From Xanthomonas codiaei (GTDB taxonomy: Bacteria > Pseudomonadota > Gammaproteobacteria > Xanthomonadales > Xanthomonadaceae), in NCBI RefSeq assembly GCF_002939785.1, contig NZ_MDEC01000010.1, positions 35,467 to 99,466 of the forward strand: a stretch of DNA of 64,000 nucleotides, given 5' to 3'. The notes beneath the pieces are model-generated. The model was not told the origin of the DNA, made no database searches, and saw only the letters and a program-made list of their open reading frames with translations. Numbering within the stretch: position 1 is the stretch's first letter; every line of letters starts with the position of its first letter. The position numbers and the translations under genes were made by a program. This document shows positions 38,422 through 47,421 of the stretch, piece by piece.

Positions 38422-38751
38422 GTGCTGTTCGTGTGCAGCCGTAACCGCCTGCGCAGCCCCACCGCCGAACGCGTGTTCGCCGACTGGCCCGGCGTGCAGG
38501 CGCAGTCGGCCGGGCTGGCCGCCGATGCGCAAGTGCAGGTCACCCCGGAGCTGTTGCAGGAGGCAGAGGTGGTGCTGGTCATGGAACGGCGCCATCTGCA
38601 GCTGCTGCGCAAGCGCTTCGCCGCGCATTTGCGCCACTGCCGGGTGGTCTGCCTGCAGATCCCCGACGACTTTGCCTACATGGACCCGGCACTGGTTCGC
38701 CGTCTGGAACACACGGTGCCACCGCTGCTGCGTTTGCCGGCGCAGTCGTAA
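38422..38751 (+). CDS. Small low-molecular-weight tyrosine-phosphatase-like protein
   Basis: About 109 residues. The start reads VLFVCSRNRLRSPTAERVFADW, where C-x5-R (CSRNRLR) matches the phosphate loop of low-molecular-weight tyrosine phosphatases, although the usual CxGNxCRS is altered. It is shorter than the standard 150-residue enzyme and I do not see the usual C-terminal DP acid motif with confidence. The GTG at 38422 is the best start; the frame is open upstream into the ankyrin gene. It is probably co-transcribed with that gene. Confidence 0.72.
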   Translation: MLFVCSRNRLRSPTAERVFADWPGVQAQSAGLAADAQVQVTPELLQEAEVVLVMERRHLQLLRKRFAAHLRHCRVVCLQIPDDFAYMDPALVRRLEHTVPPLLRLPAQS

Positions 38752-38814
38752 CCTGATCCCGACACCGCGCGTGCAAGACTGCCGGTTCTTTCGCAGGAAG
38801 GAAGCGCCCGCACG

Positions 38815-40614
38815 ATGAGCGTTCGTATCGAAGACCACGCCATGCTGGGCAACTGCCACAGCGCGGCCCTGGTCGACCACCGTGGCACCATCGACTGGCT
38901 ATGTCTGCCACGCTTCGATTCCGATGCGGTCTTCGCTGCATTGCTGGGCGACGAGCAGCACGGGCAGTGGGCACTGGCGCCCGCAGCCGATTTCCGCAGC
39001 GAGCGCGCCTATGAAGACGACAGCCTGGTGCTGTGCACGCGGTTGATCACTGACACCGGTACGGTGGAACTGGTTGACTTCATGGCCGCCACCGAAAATG
39101 GCGAGCTGCACCAACACCTGGTGCGCATCGTGCGCTGCGTGCAGGGCGAAGTGCCCATGCACATGCGGCTGACCTTCCGTTTCAATTACGGCCGCACCGT
39201 GCCGTGGGTGACCCGTATCGATGGCGGCATCCGCGCCACCGCCGGGCCCGATCAGCTTGCGCTGCGTTCGCCACAGGAGCTGCATGGTCAGGACCTGGGC
39301 ACAGAAGCCGACTTCACCCTGCGCGATGGCGAGAGCACCTGGTTCGTGCTCAGCCATGGCGCCTCGCATCTGCCCACGCCGCCGCCGATCGACCCGGAAC
39401 AGGCGCGGCAACGCACCACCGCGTTCTGGCACGGCTGGGCGCGCCGCTGCACCGACGTGGGGCCGTGGACCCAGCAGGTACGCCGCTCGCTGGTGGTGCT
39501 CAAGGGCCTGAGCTATCTGCCCACTGGCGGCATTGTCGCCGCGCCCACTGCCTCGCTGCCCGAGCACCTGGGCGGTACCCGCAACTGGGATTACCGCTAT
39601 TGCTGGCTGCGCGATTCGGTGTTCACGCTGATCGCCCTGTTGCAGGCCGGCTATCGCGACGAGGCCGCCTCGTTCCGCGACTGGGTGCAACGCACCATCG
39701 CCGGCTCGCCGGACCAGTTGCAGGCGCTGTACGGCATCGGCGGCGAGCGCCGGCTGCAGGAGTGGGAGGCGCACTGGCTACCGGGCTATGAAAATTCCGG
39801 CCCGGTGCGCATCGGCAATGGTGCAGTGGATCAGTTCCAGCTCGACGTTTATGGCGAGCTGATCGGCGCATTCCATTACGCCCGCGAAAAAGGCGTGGCG
39901 CTGCCGTCGGACGACGATGGCTCGTCGGCGGCATTGCTGGAAAACATCCTCGACACACTCGAAGAACTGTGGCGTCAGCCGGACGAAGGCATCTGGGAGA
40001 TCCGCGACGAGCGCCGTCACTTCGTGCATTCCAAGGTGATGGCGTGGCTGGCGTTCGATTGCGGCACGCGCGACGGCATCACCAACGCCGATGCCGCCAA
40101 GCGCGCGCGCTGGGGCGCAATCGCCGAGGAAATCCGCGCCGAAGTGCTGCAAAAAGGCGTGCATCCGGATGGTCACTTCGTGCAGAGCTATGGGTCTGAT
40201 CGGCTGGATGCGTCGCTGCTGTTGATTCCCATCGTCGGCTTCCTGCCGCCGGAGGATCCGCGCATTGCCGCCACCGCCGACGCGATCGCACGCGAGCTGA
40301 CCATCGATGGGCTGGTGGAACGCTATCGCGCCGACGACAGTGCCGACGGTCTGCCGGCCGGCGAGGGCACCTTTCTGGCCTGCAGTTTCTGGCTGGTGGA
40401 AAACTATGCCCTGATCGGTCGCACCGATGAAGCGCGCGCGCTGCTCGAACGATTGCTGGGGCTCTGCAACGACGTGGGCCTGCTCGCAGAAGAGTACGAC
40501 CCACGCGCAAAACGCATGCTTGGCAACTTCCCCCAAGGGTATTCCCACGTGGCCCTGGTCAATGCGGCATTGCGCCTGCATGGACGCATGGGCGAAAAGG
40601 AAACGCATCCATGA
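38815..40614 (+). CDS. Glycoside hydrolase family 15 protein (glucoamylase/trehalase-like)
   Basis: A 599-residue GH15 enzyme. The N-terminal part (IEDHAMLGNCHSAALVDHRGTIDWLCLPRFDS) is the typical trehalase-like N-domain. The catalytic (alpha/alpha)6 part carries LGGTRNWDYRYCWLRDSVFTL, a family hallmark, EWEAHWLPGY and EGTFLACSFWLVENYALIGR. Family members hydrolyse trehalose or alpha-glucans to glucose. No signal peptide, so it acts in the cytoplasm. Its stop overlaps the start of zwf (ATGA). The pair would release glucose and, after phosphorylation, feed it into the pentose phosphate or Entner-Doudoroff route. The exact substrate is not visible. Confidence 0.9.
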   Translation: MSVRIEDHAMLGNCHSAALVDHRGTIDWLCLPRFDSDAVFAALLGDEQHGQWALAPAADFRSERAYEDDSLVLCTRLITDTGTVELVDFMAATENGELHQHLVRIVRCVQGEVPMHMRLTFRFNYGRTVPWVTRIDGGIRATAGPDQLALRSPQELHGQDLGTEADFTLRDGESTWFVLSHGASHLPTPPPIDPEQARQRTTAFWHGWARRCTDVGPWTQQVRRSLVVLKGLSYLPTGGIVAAPTASLPEHLGGTRNWDYRYCWLRDSVFTLIALLQAGYRDEAASFRDWVQRTIAGSPDQLQALYGIGGERRLQEWEAHWLPGYENSGPVRIGNGAVDQFQLDVYGELIGAFHYAREKGVALPSDDDGSSAALLENILDTLEELWRQPDEGIWEIRDERRHFVHSKVMAWLAFDCGTRDGITNADAAKRARWGAIAEEIRAEVLQKGVHPDGHFVQSYGSDRLDASLLLIPIVGFLPPEDPRIAATADAIARELTIDGLVERYRADDSADGLPAGEGTFLACSFWLVENYALIGRTDEARALLERLLGLCNDVGLLAEEYDPRAKRMLGNFPQGYSHVALVNAALRLHGRMGEKETHP

Positions 40615-42452
40615 ATGAGCAACAGACCACGCCGCCCTGCATCATCGTGGTGTTCGGCGCCCGCGGTGACCTGACCCGGCGGCTGGTGATGCCGGCGCTG
40701 TACAACCTGCGCCGCTCGGGCGCGCTGGGCGATGACTTCGCCATCGTCGGCATGGACCATGGCGACATCAGCGAGCGCGCCTGGCGCACCAACATGGGCA
40801 AGGCGATGACGCAGCTGCTGAGCAGCCGCGATGCCGAATTCCAGACCGATGCCTTCGACACCGCCACCTGGGAGTGGTTGCGCGAACGCATGCATTACCT
40901 GCGCGGCGACTTCACCGACCTGGGCGCCTACCAGGCGCTGGGCGGTGTGCTGGACAAGCTGCACAAGCGCTACGGCACACAGGGCAATGTGCTGTTCTAC
41001 CTGGCCACCGCTGCGCGCTTCTTCGAACCGGTCCTGCTCAACCTGGGCGAGGCCGGTCTGGTCAAGCAGCGCGAAGGCGAGGGCTGGCGCCGCGTCATCG
41101 TGGAAAAACCCTTCGGCCACGACCTGCCCAGCGCCATCGCGCTCAACGCCACCGTGGCCAAGGTGCTGCACGAGGACCAGGTGTTCCGCATCGACCATTT
41201 CCTGGGCAAGGAAACCGTGCAGAACATCCTGGCATTCCGCTTCGCCAATGGCCTGTTCGAGCCGGTGTGGAACCGCGACCGCATCGACCACGTGCAGATC
41301 ACCGCCGCCGAGACCATCGGCGTGGAAGGGCGTGGACGTTTTTACGATCCCACCGGTTGTCTGCGCGACATGGTGCCCAATCACCTGTTCCAGCTGCTGG
41401 CGATGATCGCGATGGAACCGCCGGCCGCATTCACCACCGAGGCGATGCACCGCCGCCGCGCCGAGGTGATCGAAGCGGTGCGCCCGATCAAGCCGGAAGA
41501 TGTCGTGCGTGGCCAGTACGCCTCCGGCGCGGTCAATCGCACCGCAGTGCCCGGCTATCGCGAAGAGGACACCGTGCCGGAGGACTCGGACACCGAAACC
41601 TATGTGGCGATGAAACTGCAGGTCGACACCTGGCGCTGGGCCGGCGTGCCGTTCTACCTGCGCACCGGCAAGCGCCTGCGCGAACGCACTACCGAGATCG
41701 CCATCCGCTTCAAGCCGGCACCGCTGGCCCCCTTCCGCAGCACCGAAGTGGGCGGTTACGGCCCGGACTGGCTGGTGCTGCACATCCAGCCCGATGAAGG
41801 CATCTCGCTGCAGTTCGACGTCAAGCGCCCCGGCGCACAGGTGGCATTGGCGCCGGTCCGCATGGACTTCCGCTACCGCGATTGGTTCCCCAAGGAATAC
41901 ACCGTGGGCTACGAGCGCCTGCTGCAGGACTGCATGAACGGCGAAGCGGGCCTGTTCCAGGACGCGGCAATGGTCGAAGGCGCCTGGCGCATCGTGCAGC
42001 CGATCCTGGACGCCTGGAAGCAACCGGCCAGCGACTTCCCCAACTACGCCGCCGGCAGCGCCGGCCCCTCGGCCGCCGATGCGCTGCTGGCCATGAATGG
42101 CGGACACGCCTGGCGCGCGCTCACCCCAGGCCGCAGGCCGCCACCGCGCCGGGCGCCGGAGGTGCGTGTGGGTGCTGCAGCGCCGGTGAAGAAGGCCACC
42201 AAGAAGGCAGCCAAGAAAGCGACCAGGACGGGTAGCGCGTCCAAGGCAACCAACGCGTCAACCAAGCGAGCGTCGGCGGCTGCTAGTACGCCTGCGCAAG
42301 CGGCAGCCTCGAGCACGTCGGCAAAGAAGACCGCGACCAAGCGTGCAAGCAAGCGCGTGGCAAAAGCACCAAGGACCACCAGCAACGCAGCAGGTAGCAA
42401 GGCCGCAGCGACGAAGTCGCCGGCCCGCACCACACGCAAGCCACGCAGCTGA
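40611..42452 (+). CDS. zwf: Glucose-6-phosphate dehydrogenase with histone-like C-terminal tail
   Basis: 613 residues, against about 490 for most Zwf proteins. The enzyme part has the NADP loop VVFGARGDLTRRLVMPALY, EKPFGHD, the catalytic motif FRIDHFLGKETVQNIL and RTGKRL. It oxidises glucose-6-phosphate to 6-phosphogluconolactone in the cytoplasm. After about residue 505 comes a tail of roughly 105 residues made almost wholly of K, A, T, S, R and P (PVKKATKKAAKKATR and similar), like histone H1 or AlgP tails, which suggests binding to nucleic acid or other polyanions. It is translationally coupled to the GH15 gene. Confidence 0.95.
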   Translation: MNEQQTTPPCIIVVFGARGDLTRRLVMPALYNLRRSGALGDDFAIVGMDHGDISERAWRTNMGKAMTQLLSSRDAEFQTDAFDTATWEWLRERMHYLRGDFTDLGAYQALGGVLDKLHKRYGTQGNVLFYLATAARFFEPVLLNLGEAGLVKQREGEGWRRVIVEKPFGHDLPSAIALNATVAKVLHEDQVFRIDHFLGKETVQNILAFRFANGLFEPVWNRDRIDHVQITAAETIGVEGRGRFYDPTGCLRDMVPNHLFQLLAMIAMEPPAAFTTEAMHRRRAEVIEAVRPIKPEDVVRGQYASGAVNRTAVPGYREEDTVPEDSDTETYVAMKLQVDTWRWAGVPFYLRTGKRLRERTTEIAIRFKPAPLAPFRSTEVGGYGPDWLVLHIQPDEGISLQFDVKRPGAQVALAPVRMDFRYRDWFPKEYTVGYERLLQDCMNGEAGLFQDAAMVEGAWRIVQPILDAWKQPASDFPNYAAGSAGPSAADALLAMNGGHAWRALTPGRRPPPRRAPEVRVGAAAPVKKATKKAAKKATRTGSASKATNASTKRASAAASTPAQAAASSTSAKKTATKRASKRVAKAPRTTSNAAGSKAAATKSPARTTRKPRS

Positions 42453-42463
42453 GCGACAGAAAC

Positions 42464-42485
42464 GCCGCCGCCGCCGGGCGGCGGC
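42464..42485 (+). terminator. GC hairpin after zwf
   Basis: GCCGCCGCC (42464-42472) pairs with GGCGGCGGC (42477-42485) over 9 bp with a 4-base loop, 11 bp after the zwf stop. There is no T-run, so it may act as a partial terminator or 3'-end stabiliser. Confidence 0.45.
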
Positions 42486-42538
42486 TGTGCACGCAGACAG
42501 CGTGCAATGAATTGCAGTCATGCAATACAAGCGCCCTC

Positions 42539-42605
42539 GTAGGAGCGCGCCCGAGCGCGACGGGCATTACTGGTAAAGCCTCATCGCGCTCAGGCGCGCT
42601 CCTAC
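42539..42605. repeat. REP-like inverted repeat, 67 bp
   Basis: Arms GTAGGAGCGCGCCCGAGCGCGA (22 bases, at 42539-42560) and its reverse complement at 42584-42605 match at 21 of 22 positions around a 23-base centre. The GTAGGAGCGCGCC pattern is, to my knowledge, a widespread intergenic element in Xanthomonadaceae. It sits between convergent genes, where it could also stop transcription. Confidence 0.8.
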
Positions 42606-42623
42606 GTCATGCGATGTGCCGGC

Positions 42624-44438
42624 TCAACGCTCGTGCGTGGTGGTGGGTGCCGGCTCGGCATCCACGTCGGCCTTGACGTCGGCTTCGAACAGGTTCATCA
42701 GGTCGGCGCGGGCGTCGCGCGAGGTCTGGATCACCTTGGCCTCGTCGTCGTAGACCAGGTGCTGGCGGCGCAGCAGGTCTTCGTCGTGCTGGCGGAAGCG
42801 TTTGACGTGTTCGCGCGCGTCGGCCTCGCCGAGTCCCAGCGAGGTCAATACCCGCCCGCTCAGTTCCAGGCTGGAGGCAAAGACCTCGCGGAATGGTTCT
42901 GCACCCAGGTCCATCAGTTTCCAGGCGTGCTGGCGGTTGCGCGCGCGCGCCAGCACGGTGGCCTGCGGGTACAGGCGGCGGATCAGCCGCACGGTCTTGA
43001 TGTTGGTATCCGGGTCGTCCACCGCGATCACGAACACCTTGATGCGGTCGGCGCCGGCGGCGCGCAGCAGCTCGGGGCGGGTGGGGTCGCCGTAATACAG
43101 CTGGCTGCCGAAGCGACGCAGGTCTTCCACGGTATCGGGGTTGTGTTCCAGCGCCACGAACGGCACGTGCCGCGCGGTGAGCAGGCGCGCGACCACCTGG
43201 CCGAAACGGCCCATGCCGGCCACCAGCACCTTGGGCGTCTGCGTGTCGATGGTGTCGAACGGGCGTTCGGGCTTGGGTTCGCGCAAGCGCAGTGGTCCAT
43301 TGAGGATGCGTTGCATACCGAGCAGCAGCAGCGGCGTCAGCGCCATCGACACGCCGACGATGGCCACCAGGCGGTCGTGATTGGCGGCCTCCAGCAGGCC
43401 GACGCGGTCGGCCTCGTTGAACACCACGAACGCGAACTCGCCGCCCAGCCACAGTACGCTGCCCAGCATCAGGCTGCTGCGCAGCGGCAGCTTGGCCACG
43501 CTGCCGATGCCGACCAGCAGCGAGAACTTCACCACCAGCAGGATCGCTACGCCAGCGGCAATCACTCCCGGCTCGGCGGCCACGCGATTGAGGTCGATGC
43601 CCATGCCTACCGAGATGAAGAACAGGCCCAGCAGCAGGCCTTCGAACGGCTCGATCTGCGATTCCAGTTCGTGGCGGAATTCCGAATCGGCCAGCAGCAC
43701 GCCCGCGATGAAGGCACCCAGGCTGGCGCTCAGACCGGCTTCCTGCATGATCCACGCAGTGCCCAGCACCACCAGCAGCGCGCTGGCTGTGAACACTTCG
43801 GGCATGCGCGTACGCGCCACCACGTTGAACAGATGGCGCAGCACCAAGCGCCCGCACACGATCACCAATGCCAGCGCCGCCATCGCCCTGGCCACGTCCT
43901 GCCATTCCAGGGTGGCGTTCTTGCTGCCGCCCAGCAGCGGAATGGCCGCCAGCAGGGGGATGGCGATCAGGTCCTGGAACAGCAGGATGGCGAAGGCCAG
44001 CCGGCCATAGTCGCTGTTCAGCGCCTTGCGTTCGGCCAGCAACTGCAGGCCCACCGCGGTGGACGACAACGCCAGTGCCACGCCGACGATCAGCGCGCTC
44101 TTCCAGCCCAGTTGGCCCAGCATCAACAAGCCGCCCAGGATCACCGCGGTCACCAGTACCTGGCTGGCACCGGCACCGAATACCGAATGCCGCATCACCT
44201 TCAGCCGGGCTGGCGAGAGTTCCAGGCCAATCACGAACAACAGCATCACCACACCGATCTCGGCCGCGCCGCTGATGCGTTCGGCATCCTGCACCACGCC
44301 CACGCCGTCGGGTCCAAGCACCACGCCGGCGACCAGGTAGGCCAGCACCGCGCCCAGGCCGAAGCGCTTGAACACCGGCACCGCCACGATCGCCGCCAGC
44401 ATCAGGACCAAGGCCAGTTCGAGGCCGCCGCTATGCAT
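42624..44438 (-). CDS. Kef-type K+/H+ antiporter (CPA2 family with TrkA-N domain)
   Basis: 604 residues. The N-terminal 380 or so form the CPA2 transporter: LAYLVAGVVLGPDGVG, GVVMLLFVIGLELSP, ALSSTAVGLQLL, the ion-site region LLFQDLIAIPLLA, and LGAFIAGVLLADSEFRHELE. Then follows a cytosolic RCK/TrkA-N domain, PKVLVAGMGRFGQVVARLL, with a nucleotide-binding GxGxxG. Length and layout match KefB and KefC, which release K+ during electrophile stress under glutathione control. KefB and KefC cannot be separated here and no KefF/KefG partner is adjacent. The ATG at 44438 is preceded by GGAGAG. Confidence 0.92.
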   Translation of the reverse strand: MHSGGLELALVLMLAAIVAVPVFKRFGLGAVLAYLVAGVVLGPDGVGVVQDAERISGAAEIGVVMLLFVIGLELSPARLKVMRHSVFGAGASQVLVTAVILGGLLMLGQLGWKSALIVGVALALSSTAVGLQLLAERKALNSDYGRLAFAILLFQDLIAIPLLAAIPLLGGSKNATLEWQDVARAMAALALVIVCGRLVLRHLFNVVARTRMPEVFTASALLVVLGTAWIMQEAGLSASLGAFIAGVLLADSEFRHELESQIEPFEGLLLGLFFISVGMGIDLNRVAAEPGVIAAGVAILLVVKFSLLVGIGSVAKLPLRSSLMLGSVLWLGGEFAFVVFNEADRVGLLEAANHDRLVAIVGVSMALTPLLLLGMQRILNGPLRLREPKPERPFDTIDTQTPKVLVAGMGRFGQVVARLLTARHVPFVALEHNPDTVEDLRRFGSQLYYGDPTRPELLRAAGADRIKVFVIAVDDPDTNIKTVRLIRRLYPQATVLARARNRQHAWKLMDLGAEPFREVFASSLELSGRVLTSLGLGEADAREHVKRFRQHDEDLLRRQHLVYDDEAKVIQTSRDARADLMNLFEADVKADVDAEPAPTTTHER

Positions 44439-44645
44439 GTCGCACTCTCCGTTGAGGTGCGTATTATGCCGCGCAGGGCGGCCGGCCGGCTTGCACGCCT
44501 GTGCCGCCGGCGCGCGGCGGCAGGCATGCAACGCGCCTGGTGTGCGAGGTCGATGCGTGGCGGTGGCAGGGCCGGCCAGCACACGCCAGCGGCAACCGGA
44601 AGGGTCTGCCAGCGTCGCGATAAACGCGACGCGCCCGGGCCGGGC

Positions 44646-45473
44646 TTAGCGGCTCTTGAGCAGGAAGCGACGGTCCAGTCGCTGCAGCGGACGCGCGTTG
44701 AACGGATACACCCGCTCGAATGCGTCGATCTGTTCCCTGGACACCTGCACCGGTTGACTCAGTACCACCCAGTCCACCGTTTCGCTGCAGGGCGGGGTGG
44801 TCAGCGAGCCCTCGTAGCGATAGAAGCTGCGTGGAGTGCCGGGCGGTAGAAAATCGCTGGCACGCACGGAAGCGTCGGCCACCTTCCTGGTCTGATCGGT
44901 GCCGGCCGGCATCGCATCGAGCACGCGCTGGAAGGCCGGATTGGCGGTGCCGGTCTCGAAGAAGATCGCCAGCACGCCGAGCGTTCCATCCGGGCCCTGG
45001 TGCACGATATGCGCCTCCATCGGAAAACGCCGGCCGTTCAACAGGTGTTCGCTCGGATGATGGAAGTGCAGCTGCAACGCGTCGTACTGCTTGCCGCCGA
45101 CCAGCATCTTGCCGCCGTCGTGCAGGTCCAGCTGGATGGAGTGACCGGTATTGCGCACCACCAGCGGCACTGCGGTGTAGTCCAGGCGCAGGCTGCCCAG
45201 GGAGGCGTCGATCGCGTCCTTCAGATCGATGGGGCTGTTCTGCTGCCCATTGCCGCACAACGCGTTTTCCTTAGCCAGTTCTGCCCAGTGCTCGGCACCT
45301 CCCGGCCCGGTATAGCCCCATTCGTGGCCCTGGTGCGGAGCGGTTTCGTGCGCATGCACCGGCGTGGCATCCGGCAGTGCGGTCTGCGCCATCCCCAGCG
45401 TGCCCCAGCCAGCGGCCAGGCACAGGCACAGCGGGCTGACGCGGTGTAACAACACGGACTTGAAAGAGGGCAT
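44646..45473 (-). CDS. Periplasmic alpha-carbonic anhydrase
   Basis: 275 residues with a signal peptide (LLHRVSPLCLCLAAGWGTLGMAQ). Alpha-type motifs follow: HEWGYTGPGGAEHW, QNSPIDL, NTGHSIQL, the zinc-binding QLHFHHPSEHLLNG (two His), EAHIVHQ (third His) and YRYEGSLTTPPCSETVDWVVL. It interconverts CO2 and bicarbonate in the periplasm. The shorter ATG at 45473 is used because it opens the signal peptide; the frame is open to 45587. Single-gene unit, divergent from mgtE. Confidence 0.95.
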   Translation of the reverse strand: MPSFKSVLLHRVSPLCLCLAAGWGTLGMAQTALPDATPVHAHETAPHQGHEWGYTGPGGAEHWAELAKENALCGNGQQNSPIDLKDAIDASLGSLRLDYTAVPLVVRNTGHSIQLDLHDGGKMLVGGKQYDALQLHFHHPSEHLLNGRRFPMEAHIVHQGPDGTLGVLAIFFETGTANPAFQRVLDAMPAGTDQTRKVADASVRASDFLPPGTPRSFYRYEGSLTTPPCSETVDWVVLSQPVQVSREQIDAFERVYPFNARPLQRLDRRFLLKSR

Positions 45474-46007
45474 GGCGGGTTCCTGGCAAGCGAAGCAGCG
45501 GCGGGGACGGATGGCCGATGTCGTCCCGCAACGCTGCGCGAGATCGACCCTGCCGGGAAGCGAACTGTACCGCCTGTGCGGCGGCAAGGTGGCGGTTTGC
45601 GACAGCCGGTTGGCTGCATCCGATCAGCGCGCGCGTCTGCATGCCCGGGGCAGCGGCGGCCGATGGCAAGGCGGCTGCACTCCGCGCGCTGCATGCGCTG
45701 GACCGGTCGCTCGCCGCACCGCCGCGACGCTTGTGCGTGGGGCAAGGTGGGTCCAGGCCAAACGCCGCCGACCGATCGACATGCGTGTGGCGATGCCTGC
45801 CGCACGTTGCCGAGGTCGGCTGCCATACGCTCACTGAAGCCAGCCGCACGCGAGGCATTGACCAAGCCAGCGCAGGCGCGCAGACTGCGCCGCGCTCCCG
45901 CCCGGATCACCGGTCGGTGCGCACCTTTTGGAGCCCATACCCATGTCCAGCGACAGTCACCCTAGATCCGAGTCGATGACCTGGTTGGCGCGCGCCTGAG
46001 GCTTTGA
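45474..46007. other. Divergent intergenic region, carbonic anhydrase / mgtE
   Basis: About 530 bp without a gene I can support; the open frames here are GC-shadow frames without ribosome binding sites. It must contain both promoters. The mgtE leader hairpin follows directly. Confidence 0.5.
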
Positions 46008-46050
46008 GGTTCGCCGACCGTCATCGACGACGGTCGTCACCAGGCGAACC
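46008..46050 (+). promoter_or_regulatory. Leader hairpin directly before mgtE start
   Basis: GGTTCGCC (46008-46015) pairs with GGCGAACC (46043-46050), and just inside, GACCGTC (46016-46022) pairs with GACGGTC (46029-46035). This makes a 15-bp two-part stem with a 6-base tip and a 7-base bulge. It ends three bases before the ATG, and no ribosome binding site is visible outside it, so folding could hide the start region. It does not match the M-box or yybP-ykoY pattern as I know them. Mg2+-linked translational control is an inference from the downstream gene. Confidence 0.6.
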
Positions 46051-46053
46051 ACC

Positions 46054-47421
46054 ATGTACGAGCAAACCCTGCGCCTTGCCCAAGGCGTCGATGCACTGAC
46101 CGCACCCCTGGCCGAGCTCAACACGGCCGATGCGGTGGAATATCTCAACACCCTCGACCGCGAAGACGCCGCGCAGGTAATGGCCGCGTTGCCGCCGCCG
46201 CGTGCGGTGAAGTTGCTCGAACAACCCGAGCTGCGCGATGCCAGCGCGCTGGTGGCGCTGCTGCCGGCCGAACAGGCCGCCTCGCTGCTCGGGCAGATGG
46301 CCGACGACCGCGCCACCGACATCTTCCACGGCCTGGATGCCGATCAGCGCCAGCCGCTGCTGTGGCTGCTCAGCGCCGAGGCGCGGCTGTCGATCCAGGC
46401 GCTGATGCGCTACCCGCCCAATACCGCCGGCGCGCTGATGACCACCGAGTTCGTGGCGGTGCCGGCCGACTGGACGGTGGGGCGCACCCTGCAGCACATC
46501 CGCGACGTGGAGCGCAGCCGCGAGACCGTCTACGCGATCTATCTGCTCGACCCGCAGACCCGCGTGCTGCAGCAGGTGGTGACCATGCGCCGGCTCATCA
46601 CCGGCGCTGCGGATGCGCCGATCCTGGAGGTGGCGCAGGTCAATCCGCCGATCACCGTGGACCCGGCGCTGGACCAGGAAGAAGTGGCGCGGCTGATCCG
46701 CCGCCACGACCTGCTGGCGATCCCGGTGGTGGATCGGCACGGCCATGTGCTGGGCATCGTCACCGTGGACGATGTGCTGGATGCGTTGATCGCCGAATCC
46801 ACCGAAGACGTGCACAAGTTCGGCGGCATGGAAGCGCTGGACAAGCCCTACATGCACATCGGCTTCGGCCAGATGATCAAGAAGCGTGCGGGCTGGTTGA
46901 GCGTGCTGTTCCTGGGCGAAATGCTCACCGCCAGCGCCATGCAGCACTTCGAGGACGAGCTGTCCAGGGCGGTGGTGCTGACCTTGTTCATTCCGTTGAT
47001 CATGAGCTCCGGCGGCAACTCCGGTTCGCAGGCCACTTCCTTGCTGATCCGCTCGCTGGCGTTGCGCGAGCTGCGCCTGCGCGACTGGTGGAAGGTGGCG
47101 CTGCGCGAGCTGCCCACCGGCATCACCCTGGGCGCGATCCTGGGCGTGCTGGCGATCGTACGCATCGCGATCTGGCAGAACGCCGGGCTGTACGACTACG
47201 GTCCGCACTGGCAGATGGTGGCGCTGACCATCGGTGCGGCCCTGATCGGCATCGTCACCTTCGGCTCGCTATCCGGCTCGATGCTGCCGTTCGTGCTGCA
47301 ACGCCTGGGCTTCGACCCGGCCAGCGCCTCGGCGCCGTTCGTGGCCACCCTGGTGGACGTCACCGGGCTGGTGATCTACTTCAGCATCGCCGCGCTGATC
47401 TTGAGCGGCACGCTGTTGTAG
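46054..47421 (+). CDS. mgtE: Magnesium transporter MgtE
   Basis: 455 residues in the MgtE order: N-terminal helical domain (about 1-130; LNTLDREDAAQVMAALPPPR), tandem CBS domains (about 130-255; NTAGALMTTEFVAVPADWTV, LIRRHDLLAIPVVDRHGHVLGIVTVDDVLDAL), plug helix, then five membrane helices with the pore signature LIMSSGGNSGSQATSLLIR and a final FVATLVDVTGLVIYFSIAAL. It lets Mg2+ into the cell and is gated by Mg2+ binding to the CBS/N domains. A strong hairpin lies just before the start codon. Confidence 0.96.
   Translation: MYEQTLRLAQGVDALTAPLAELNTADAVEYLNTLDREDAAQVMAALPPPRAVKLLEQPELRDASALVALLPAEQAASLLGQMADDRATDIFHGLDADQRQPLLWLLSAEARLSIQALMRYPPNTAGALMTTEFVAVPADWTVGRTLQHIRDVERSRETVYAIYLLDPQTRVLQQVVTMRRLITGAADAPILEVAQVNPPITVDPALDQEEVARLIRRHDLLAIPVVDRHGHVLGIVTVDDVLDALIAESTEDVHKFGGMEALDKPYMHIGFGQMIKKRAGWLSVLFLGEMLTASAMQHFEDELSRAVVLTLFIPLIMSSGGNSGSQATSLLIRSLALRELRLRDWWKVALRELPTGITLGAILGVLAIVRIAIWQNAGLYDYGPHWQMVALTIGAALIGIVTFGSLSGSMLPFVLQRLGFDPASASAPFVATLVDVTGLVIYFSIAALILSGTLL

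Noticed and set aside
42539..42605. Insertion sequence ends
   Set aside because: The arms enclose only 23 bases and no transposase; a REP-like element explains it better.
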